A program made the translations under genes and the position numbers. The notes beneath the pieces are model-generated. The model had not been told where the DNA came from. It saw only the letters and a program-made list of their open reading frames with translations, and did no database searches. Source: a virus. Taken from it: a stretch of 43,264 bases of DNA. This document shows, piece after piece, positions 37,435-43,264 of the stretch. How positions within the stretch are numbered: position 1 is the first letter of the stretch; each line of letters opens with the position of its first letter. The DNA lies in IMG/VR virus record IMGVR_UViG_3300048590_000166, positions 1 through 43,264 of that record; one strand, 5' to 3'.

Positions 37435-38558
37435 TGAAAGGACGGGCATTGAAACGAAAGAACGCACGCGCGACTGACAAAGAACTCTACGAACTGCGCG
37501 CATCCGGCCTGTCGTGCCGCGACATCGCCGCGCGCTTTACGCCGCCGCTGTCGGCCAACTCCGTCCGTGGTCGCGCCAATCGATACAAGCGACGCCTTGC
37601 CGCCGCTGCCGCGCTGCAGGCGGACGTCCGCAAGGCACGCGAGACAGCGCCCGCGCCGCTGGTGGAAGACGAGATCGCGCCGCTGGTGCTGCCGCGCACC
37701 GACGCCGCCGCCGACGACGCCGAACGCTGGCGCGACACGCTGGCCGATCTGCGCTGCAAGCAGTTCGTCACCGTCGCGCACGTCAGCGACATGCACTTCC
37801 CGTTTGCGGACGCCGACGCGCTGGCGCTCACCTACCAGGCGCTCGAACTAATCGCGCCGGACGTGATCGTGACGCTTTCCGACGGCTTCGACTTCGCGCA
37901 AATCTCGCACTTCGCGCCCGATCCCGATCTCGGCAACGACGACATCCTCGACAACGTCCGTCAGCATTGGTGGGATCACATCGAAGGGCTGCGCCGCGCC
38001 GCGCCGAAGGCGACGATCCGCGCGATCATGGGCAATCACGACACGCGCCTGCTGCGCTTCCTGAATGAGACGGCTCCGCAGGTGCGCCGTACCATGATCA
38101 GCAGCTTTGACGAACTCGTGCGCTACCAGAAGCGGGTGCTGCTGCCCAATCACGACGAACAGGCGCGCATCGGCCCGCTCACGGTGATGCACGGCAACAA
38201 GCGCACGCTGCAGAAGTTCGGCGCAAAGGCGCAGCTTGAAGAGACGGCGTATCAGCAGTTCGTCATGTCGGGCCACCGTCACCGTCCGGACTGGCATCTC
38301 ATGCGCGGCGCTCGGCAGGCGGTGCAGTCGGTGATCGGCGGGTGCCTGTGCAAGCTGCCGCCGCATTACGACAAGTCGGGCGCGCCGTCGCTGTGGACGC
38401 AGGGCTTCAGCTACGGCATCGTGGACATGCGCGCGAACTATGCGTGGCTGCACAACGTCGTCTACGAGCGCCATGACGGGCTGCTGCGGACGACGATTGG
38501 CGCGCGCATCCTGCTGCAAGAGATCGACGCCGACGCGCTGGCGATGGCGGGGGACTAA
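37434..38558 (+). CDS. Calcineurin-like metallophosphoesterase with N-terminal HTH
   Basis: A 374-aa protein. Residues about 15-50 look like a helix-turn-helix (TDKELYELRASGLSCRDIAARF). Residues 113-330 form the phosphoesterase: VAHVSDMHF (D119, H121), VTLSDGFDF (D150; the usual Gly before this Asp is replaced by Ser149), GNHD (200-203), VMHGN and SGHRHRPDW. All metal-binding residues are present, so the enzyme should be active on phosphodiesters, perhaps DNA or RNA ends. Phage relatives often lie in the replication module, as here. Start coupled by TAATG overlap. Confidence 0.85.
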   Translation: MKGRALKRKNARATDKELYELRASGLSCRDIAARFTPPLSANSVRGRANRYKRRLAAAAALQADVRKARETAPAPLVEDEIAPLVLPRTDAAADDAERWRDTLADLRCKQFVTVAHVSDMHFPFADADALALTYQALELIAPDVIVTLSDGFDFAQISHFAPDPDLGNDDILDNVRQHWWDHIEGLRRAAPKATIRAIMGNHDTRLLRFLNETAPQVRRTMISSFDELVRYQKRVLLPNHDEQARIGPLTVMHGNKRTLQKFGAKAQLEETAYQQFVMSGHRHRPDWHLMRGARQAVQSVIGGCLCKLPPHYDKSGAPSLWTQGFSYGIVDMRANYAWLHNVVYERHDGLLRTTIGARILLQEIDADALAMAGD

Positions 38559-38593
38559 CATTGTATACTAGACTAAGAAAGTGGGGACACAAG

Positions 38594-38824
38594 ATGACAA
38601 TTCCGACAATTCCTAGCAGCGTACCACCTTGCCCGAAGTGCGGCGGCCTGATGTCCATAAACGGCACCATCGACGTCGCGCCCATCCCTGTGCAGTATCA
38701 GGACGAACGCGCCGGCATCCAACGCGAATACCTCAGCGTGCGCGCGTTCTGCCCGCGCTGCATGGCGCTGTTTGACTTCGAACTCGTCAACCGTATCAAG
38801 CAGCCGCCACAGGACGCCGAATAA
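38594..38824 (+). CDS. Small zinc-ribbon protein
   Basis: A 76-aa protein with start ATG 38594; TTG 38561 would add 11 residues. It has CPKCGG (residues 13-18) and FCPRC (about residues 52-56), two CxxC pairs forming one zinc ribbon, followed by a short helix. Overlaps the next gene by one base (TAATG). Confidence 0.65.
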   Translation: MTIPTIPSSVPPCPKCGGLMSINGTIDVAPIPVQYQDERAGIQREYLSVRAFCPRCMALFDFELVNRIKQPPQDAE

Positions 38825-39156
38825 TGGACTACCCGACAAACATCACCAACGCAGCGCATCGCGCGCAGTATGACGACATCTACCGCGCGGCGGTTGAGCA
38901 GGTTGTCGACACGGTGCGGCAGGCGTTCCCGCAGGTCGAGATCGACGTCAGGGCGATTACCAACCCTCTAGACGCGGCGCAGTTGTGGTACGTGGCGATT
39001 ACGTTTACATGGCGTGCTGGGCCGTGGGTCGCGCCGCAGGTGGCGATCTACGGCCACGAGCTGATCGATGAAGGCGTCCGCATCTCCGACATCGTTGAAC
39101 ACACGCTGACCGCTATCGCGCGGCGAATGCCGGATCGCCTGCCGCCGCAGGAATAG
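38824..39156 (+). CDS. Last early gene before the structured noncoding region, unknown
   Basis: A 110-aa protein with an alpha/beta look: helix (YDDIYRAAVEQVVDTVRQAF), a strand region (VEIDVRAITN... WYVAITFTWRAG) and a C-terminal helix (ISDIVEHTLTAIARRM). No family is recognised. Immediately after its stop a long inverted repeat begins. Confidence 0.6.
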   Translation: MDYPTNITNAAHRAQYDDIYRAAVEQVVDTVRQAFPQVEIDVRAITNPLDAAQLWYVAITFTWRAGPWVAPQVAIYGHELIDEGVRISDIVEHTLTAIARRMPDRLPPQE

Positions 39157-39198
39157 CGCCACAAGCGCGTATACGGCGATCTGCGCGATTTTGTGGCG
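39157..39198 (+). other. 8-bp inverted repeat after the early operon
   Basis: CGCCACAA (39157-39164) pairs exactly with TTGTGGCG (39191-39198) across 26 bases that contain GCGCG twice. It begins at the base after the stop codon at 39154-39156. There is no T-tract, so intrinsic termination is not evident. It may be a 3' end or processing hairpin. Confidence 0.55.
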
Positions 39199-39271
39199 GT
39201 ATAGGTGTCAACGTAAAGGGGCGCGAATTGCGCGGCGTGTGGTGCGTCAACACAGCAAACGGTGCGGGGGC

Positions 39272-39300
39272 TTGACGAGTGTGGTAAGATACTCTTAGAA
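39272..39300 (+). promoter_or_regulatory. Candidate promoter of the structured RNA
   Basis: Two overlapping readings: TGGTAAGAT at 39282-39290 as an extended -10 (TGG + TAAGAT), or TTGACG (39272-39277) with 17 bases to TTAGAA (39295-39300). Either would start an RNA near 39297-39307. Promoter identity is not certain, but the position just upstream of the structured region is right. Confidence 0.45.
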
Positions 39301-39357
39301 CGTGCGTCCACATTTCGGCCTCGGCGTCAACGGGGTTGCTCGAAAAGTGGACGCCAC

Positions 39358-39426
39358 AAGCGGAGTGCGCGAATGGAAGCGCAGCGCCATACGGCGTAAC
39401 AGTCCGTTCAAGTCGGAACTCCGCTT
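39358..39426 (+). ncRNA. tRNA-like cloverleaf lacking a normal anticodon arm
   Basis: AAGCGGAGT (39358-39366) pairs fully with ACTCCGCTT (39418-39426). Inside are three arms: GCGC/GCGC with loop GAATGGAA (D-like, containing GG); GCGCC/GGCGT with 4-base loop ATAC; and TCCG/CGGA with loop TTCAAGT, which fits the TTCRANY T-loop rule. Only 19 bases separate the D- and T-like arms, so there is no 7-base anticodon loop. The middle arm resembles the variable arm of Leu/Ser tRNAs. The 3' end reads TTCA, near but not equal to NCCA. Confidence 0.5.
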
Positions 39427-39551
39427 CAGGGTGTTAGCAAAGACGATCCCTTAACAGGGCTCCTCTCGACTGCCGGCTCCGCGCGCTGCCGGCGCTAACA
39501 CCAAGCGCGCAAGTTCGTGGTCGCGGGGTTGCATCCGTGCGGCCACACAAT

Positions 39552-39579
39552 AGCCGTAAGCACACGCTTGCGGCTTTTT
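39552..39579 (+). terminator. Intrinsic terminator of the structured RNA
   Basis: AGCCGTAAGC (39552-39561) pairs over 10 bp, with one G-U, with GCTTGCGGCT (39566-39575); loop ACAC; T-tract 39575-39579. It lies 112 bases before the terminase start, so the terminase genes need read-through, antitermination or their own promoter. Confidence 0.88.
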
Positions 39580-39691
39580 GTATGAGCGCTCACCGGCGGT
39601 CAACCCGCCACCGAAGTAGCGGCGACAGAGTACGGGACTCAAACGCGCCGCGCCGCCGGTGTACCTTTACCCACACGAGACGCAGGAACTT

Positions 39692-40282
39692 ATGGCACGC
39701 CCTTCCAAGCTGACGGACAAAACACAAGCGAAGATCGTCGCGTGCGTCGAAAAAGGCGCGACTGTTGCCGATGCGTGCGCTGTGAGTGGCGTTAGTGAGA
39801 CAGCGTTCTACGAGTGGATGCAGCGCGGACGCGAAGGCGACACCGGCTATGCGGAGTTTGCGGACGCCGTAACGCGGGCACGCGAGGCGGCGAAAGTCAC
39901 AGCCATTGAAACGCTGCACTCCGCCATGCTGCCGACGCGCACCGTCAGCACGACGAAAGAAGTATACACCGAGACGCGCGTCAACATGTACGGCTCACCC
40001 TACGAGTACAAGAAGGCGACGGAGCGCACGACGGTGACAGTTGCGCCGGGCGACTGGCGCGCAGCCGTCGAATACCTGAAGCGCCGCTACCGCGAAGAGT
40101 GGAGCGAGAAAAGCATTGTCGAGCATCAGGACTGGCGCAGCGAAGCGCTGTCACTCATTCGGGACGGCAAACTAGACTACCACGTGGCGGTACAGGAATT
40201 TGGCCGTGATCTCGCAATCGAGTTATTTGAGTCCGTCGGCGTATCAGTCGCTGATGCGGGAGAAGCTACGCCGCGCGCTTGA
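39692..40282 (+). CDS. terS: Terminase small subunit
   Basis: A 196-aa protein. ATG 39692 with AGGA 6 bases before is preferred over the frame's first start at 39659. Residues 1-45 form a helix-turn-helix (ARPSKLTDKTQAKIVACVEKGATVADACAVSGVSETAFYEWMQRGREG), the usual DNA-recognition domain of phage TerS, with the YEWMQRGREGDTGYAEF ending typical of this family. A central coiled-coil oligomerisation part and a C-terminal segment follow. It recognises the packaging site and hands DNA to the large subunit, whose gene overlaps by 77 bases. Confidence 0.88.
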   Translation: MARPSKLTDKTQAKIVACVEKGATVADACAVSGVSETAFYEWMQRGREGDTGYAEFADAVTRAREAAKVTAIETLHSAMLPTRTVSTTKEVYTETRVNMYGSPYEYKKATERTTVTVAPGDWRAAVEYLKRRYREEWSEKSIVEHQDWRSEALSLIRDGKLDYHVAVQEFGRDLAIELFESVGVSVADAGEATPRA

Positions 40283-41681
40283 GAAAAGCAGCGCAGCACC
40301 CGCCGGCGCGAACGGCGTCCCATTCTCCGCCTTCAAGCAGCGCATTTACCCAAGCTACATTGAGAAGCATTTCCACACGTACATTGCGGCGCACCTCGAA
40401 CAGGTGGCGCGGTACGTGGCGACGGGCGGCGCGGAAGGCACGAAGCTGCTGGCGGTGAGTATGCCGCCGCGACATGGAAAGACGTTGGAGATTAGCCGGC
40501 TGTTTCCGGCGTGGCTGATCGGACGTTACCCGCATCTGCGCATGATCGCGGCGTCGTATGGCTCGACGCTTGCCAAGCGCAACAGCCGCTACATTCGCAA
40601 CTTACTGGCGGCGGACAGCTACCGCGCCATGTTCCCCGGTGTGGAACTCGCAGCCGACACAGCAAGCGCGTTGGAGTGGGACACCACCGCCGGCGGCGGG
40701 CTGATCGCGGCGGGCGTCGGCGGCGGAATTACTGGCCACGGCGCGAATTTGATCCTGATCGACGACCCGATTAAGTCACGGGCGGAAGCCGAGAGTGAAA
40801 CATTCCGGCAGCGCCTGAAAGACTGGTACGCCGATGATTTGCTGACACGCCTCGAAGAGCCGGGCGGCGCGATCATCCTGATTATGACGCGCTGGCACAC
40901 GCAAGATCTGCTCGGATGGCTGCTGGAAGACGACGCCGACAAATGGACGGTGTTACGCCTGCCGGCGCTGGCGGAAGAAGGCGACCCGCTGGGGCGCGCA
41001 GTTGGTGAGGCGCTGTGGCCGGAACGCTACGGCACGGCGGTGCTGGAAGAACGGCGCGCGCGCATGGGTGAATATGCGTTCGCCGGCCTGTATCAACAGC
41101 GACCGCTTCCAAGCGGCGGCGGCCTGTTCGACCCGCTGAAGATCGAGATTGTCGATCACGCGCCGGAACTGGAGCGCACGGTGCGCTTCTATGACTTGGC
41201 CGTGACGAAAAAGACGACGAGCGACTACACGGCGGGCGTGAAACTTGGACGCGCGAAAGACGGGCGCATTGTCGTGCTGGACGTGTGGCGCGACCGTAAG
41301 GAACTGCCCGACATTCACGAAGCGATTGTGCAAAACGCGCTGATTGACGGCGCTGAGACGTCCATACGCCTCGAAGCGGAGAAGGCCGGCGTCATTGAAC
41401 TGGCGTTCCTGCTGCGCGACCGGCGTCTGTCCGGCCACCGCATTGACGCGGTGCCGCCGAAGGGCGACAAGTACACGCGGGCGGGGCCGTTTGCGTCGCG
41501 CGTGAACGGTGGGCAGGTGCTGATGGTGCGCGGCGCGTGGAATCGCGCGTTACTCGACGAACTCGCGGTGTTTCCTGCCGGCGCGCACGACGATCAGGTA
41601 GACGCCGCCAGCGGCGCGTATGAACAAGTAGACGCAAGTAACGACGTGATGATCGGCAGCAGCATCGGCACTTACGCATGA
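40206..41681 (+). CDS. terL: Terminase large subunit
   Basis: A 491-aa packaging motor. GTG 40206 has AGGA with 8 bases spacing and is preferred over TTG 40200, where the spacing is 2 bases. Walker A SMPPRHGKT lies near residues 86-93 and Walker B LILIDD near residue 180; TRWHTQDLLGWLL follows. The C-terminal nuclease has FYDLAVTKK (first Asp), LEAEKAG, and HDDQVDA. This is the PPRHGKT/HDDQVDA type seen in many siphoviruses and often linked to headful packaging, though the circle alone does not prove it. Confidence 0.95.
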   Translation: MISQSSYLSPSAYQSLMREKLRRALEKSSAAPAGANGVPFSAFKQRIYPSYIEKHFHTYIAAHLEQVARYVATGGAEGTKLLAVSMPPRHGKTLEISRLFPAWLIGRYPHLRMIAASYGSTLAKRNSRYIRNLLAADSYRAMFPGVELAADTASALEWDTTAGGGLIAAGVGGGITGHGANLILIDDPIKSRAEAESETFRQRLKDWYADDLLTRLEEPGGAIILIMTRWHTQDLLGWLLEDDADKWTVLRLPALAEEGDPLGRAVGEALWPERYGTAVLEERRARMGEYAFAGLYQQRPLPSGGGLFDPLKIEIVDHAPELERTVRFYDLAVTKKTTSDYTAGVKLGRAKDGRIVVLDVWRDRKELPDIHEAIVQNALIDGAETSIRLEAEKAGVIELAFLLRDRRLSGHRIDAVPPKGDKYTRAGPFASRVNGGQVLMVRGAWNRALLDELAVFPAGAHDDQVDAASGAYEQVDASNDVMIGSSIGTYA

Positions 41682-41691
41682 AAGGCGAGAA

Positions 41692-43182
41692 ATGACGCTT
41701 AGTCTCATACGATCCGCGGTCGCGCCCTTCATGCGCGGGATGTCGGCTGATGCGTGGCTGGCCGATCAGAACATGCAGGCCGAGAAGGTGGCGCTGTTCC
41801 GGAAGTACGTCGAAGGCGACCACCGCGCCGACCTGACGCCGGAAATGCGCCGGATGCTGCGCGTGCGCGACGCCGGCAGCATGAACGAGTTCAACGACAA
41901 CCTGTGTCCGATCATCGTCTCGACGCGCGTCGACCGGCTCACGCTTCAGCGCGTGGAAGCCGACACCGACGCCGGCAGCGAGTGGGCGGCAGCGGTCTAC
42001 CGCGCCAACCGGCTCGACGCGCTGCAGGTGGAAGTCCATAACGCGACCATCCGCGACGGGCGCACCTTCGTGCTGATCGACATGGACACGCTCGAAGACG
42101 GCACGACGCGCCCACGCCTGACCCATGAGCCGGCCTTTGACGGCTCCTACGGCGTGATCCCGTTCTACGCGACCGATGCCGACCGGCGGATGCTGTTCGC
42201 GGTCAAGCTGTGGCGCTTGTCGCGCAAGGAAACAGGCGACACGGTGCGCGTCAACGTCTACCACGACGACCGGATTGAACGCTACATCACGCCAAGCACC
42301 GACAGCATGACGCTCGTGCCGTATGACGAAGACGGGCAGGAAGCGACGATCCCGTGGGTCGATGCCGCCGGCAAGCCGTTGGGCGTGCCGCTGGTCGAGT
42401 TCCGCAACCACGACAGCATCAGCGAGATCGAGAACGTGATCCCGCTGCAGGACGCGCTGAACCGCACGCTGGTCAGCATGGTGATGACCGCCGAATTGAC
42501 GGCCTTCCCGATCCGCGTGCTGATTGGCGACAAAGCGCCGGCAGGCCTGACACCGGGCATGATCCTCAGCTACTTTGCGAAGGATGCGAACGGCAACGCG
42601 CAGCCGCCGACCAATGAACTGGTGATTAACTGGCTGCAAAGCATCCGGCTCGACCAGTGGGCGCAGGGCGACATCGTCCCGTACATCGAGCAGGCACGCT
42701 TCCTCAAGGACGAAATCTTCGCGGTCACCAACACGCCGGACGAAGGCGCGAGTTCAAACGCATCGGGCGAAAGCCTGAAGCAGCGCGAGATCAAGCTGCT
42801 CGGCCAGCTTCAGCGCTTCCAAGTCAAGAACGGCAACGCCTGGGAAGACGCCTTCTACATGGCACACCGCTTGCAGGCGACCTTCGGGATGCAGCAGCCG
42901 CCGGCAGTCGCGGCGCTCGATGCCAAGTGGAAAGACGCGCAAATCCGCAATAAGCAGGAGATCGTCGCGCTTGCCAACGCCGTCAAGGATTACGTCGACC
43001 GGCGCACCTATTTGGAGATCGTCGCGGAAGTGTTCGATTGGTCAGACGGCAAGATCGACCAGATCATGGCCGACAAGGAGCGCGAACGCGAGATTGAAGT
43101 TCGCACCAGCGTGCGCGGCTTCGCGGAAGGCGTCTTCGCCCGTCCGCAGAATGGAATGATGCTTGAACCGTCCATTGAATAA
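41692..43182 (+). CDS. Portal protein (SPP1 gp6-like)
   Basis: A 496-aa protein directly after the large terminase, with AAAGGCGAG before ATG 41692. Features of the SPP1-gp6/phage_prot_Gp6 portal family are present: MNEFNDNLCPIIVSTRVDRL near residue 65, a long beta region (IRDGRTFVLIDMD), a SISEIENVIPLQDALNRTLVSMVMTAE helix near residue 250, the GESLKQREIKLL helix near residue 360, and a C-terminal clip/crown helix. It forms the dodecameric DNA channel at the capsid vertex. The gene's end is repeated at bases 1-45. Confidence 0.92.
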   Translation: MTLSLIRSAVAPFMRGMSADAWLADQNMQAEKVALFRKYVEGDHRADLTPEMRRMLRVRDAGSMNEFNDNLCPIIVSTRVDRLTLQRVEADTDAGSEWAAAVYRANRLDALQVEVHNATIRDGRTFVLIDMDTLEDGTTRPRLTHEPAFDGSYGVIPFYATDADRRMLFAVKLWRLSRKETGDTVRVNVYHDDRIERYITPSTDSMTLVPYDEDGQEATIPWVDAAGKPLGVPLVEFRNHDSISEIENVIPLQDALNRTLVSMVMTAELTAFPIRVLIGDKAPAGLTPGMILSYFAKDANGNAQPPTNELVINWLQSIRLDQWAQGDIVPYIEQARFLKDEIFAVTNTPDEGASSNASGESLKQREIKLLGQLQRFQVKNGNAWEDAFYMAHRLQATFGMQQPPAVAALDAKWKDAQIRNKQEIVALANAVKDYVDRRTYLEIVAEVFDWSDGKIDQIMADKEREREIEVRTSVRGFAEGVFARPQNGMMLEPSIE

Positions 43183-43264
43183 CGGCACCCATGAGCGCGG
43201 TCACATTCCGGCGCTGACGCCGGCTGGTCTGGAACTCGCGCGCTTGCAGTTGGCCGGCCTGCCG
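43138..43264. repeat. Direct terminal repeat of the contig (right copy)
   Basis: Identical to bases 1-127. It spans the portal C-terminus (to 43182) and the beginning of the next gene, whose TTG start is at 43163; the rest of that gene is at 26-358. Confidence 0.95.

Larger units (their letters stand above)
39300..39580 (+). ncRNA. Candidate structured RNA with a tRNA-like domain
   Basis: About 280 bases with no protein gene, bounded by a promoter candidate and a terminator. Helices, in order: GGCGTC/GACGCC near 39323 and 39350; a tRNA-like cloverleaf 39358-39426; GGTGTTAGC/GCTAACACC (39430-39438 with 39494-39502) enclosing CCCT/AGGG and GCCGGC/GCCGGC hairpins; GTGGTCGC/GCGGCCAC (39517-39524 with 39539-39546); then the terminator stem. 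The density of perfect long-range pairs is well above what chance gives for one strand. It could be a small regulatory RNA, a packaging RNA, or a leader of the terminase mRNA. I do not recognise a known RNA family. Confidence 0.55.

Noticed and set aside
39358-39426. Calling the cloverleaf a normal tRNA gene
   Set aside because: There are only 19 bases between the D-like and T-like arms, so no 7-base anticodon loop or identifiable anticodon exists, and the 3' end is not CCA.
41392-42639. 415-aa minus-strand open frame
   Set aside because: Antisense of the terminase end and portal gene; composition typical of a shadow frame, with no start signal or domain.

Overview
The window is a complete temperate tailed-phage genome (siphovirus-type, Caudoviricetes), delivered as a circular assembly that was cut open inside the portal/head junction. 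Bases 1-127 are repeated exactly at 43138-43264, so the unique genome is about 43,137 bp. The DNA is GC-rich by eye, genes are tightly packed with many ATGA/GTGA/TAATG overlaps, and most starts carry clear Shine-Dalgarno (SD) sequences. The host is therefore a GC-rich, SD-using bacterium. I cannot name it from sequence alone.

Layout on the circle. Late module (+ strand, 39692 through the origin to 20570): small and large terminase, portal, small head genes, MuF-like protein, an inserted HNH endonuclease, scaffold, decoration protein, Mu gpT-like major capsid protein, head fibre/connector genes, tail terminator, tail tube, tail assembly chaperones with an apparent -1 frameshift, an 870-aa tape measure, distal tail protein, a 1031-aa hub/tip protein with PKD-like and BNR-like parts, tail fibres, and a lysis gene joining a clan-A-like glycoside hydrolase, SH3b and two-TM holin-like segment in one reading frame. 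A strong terminator at 20593-20620 ends the module. There is no sheath or baseplate set, so the tail should be non-contractile.

Minus-strand module (23768 to 20642): small accessory genes read from a consensus promoter, including a 43-aa protein whose C-terminus resembles an SSB tail. Lysogeny module (23831-26052): a large serine integrase, a candidate attP just downstream of it, and an XRE repressor. Early/replication module (+ strand, 26083 to 39156): ribbon-helix-helix protein, RecT-like annealing protein, two DNA methyltransferases, zinc-ribbon proteins, a PD-(D/E)xK homing-type nuclease, a two-gene initiator with iterons inside the second gene, DnaB helicase, an HNH protein and a metallophosphoesterase. 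The minus-module and early promoters share a 14-bp sequence over the -10 and start site, suggesting control by one regulator.

The least explained region is 39157-39691, 535 bp without a protein gene, just before the terminase. It holds a probable promoter, a tRNA-like cloverleaf lacking a normal anticodon arm, further perfect long-range helices, and an intrinsic terminator: a candidate structured RNA. The other notable observation is the lysis ORF, with SD-preceded in-frame internal starts that would also produce a free SH3b-holin protein and a free holin.
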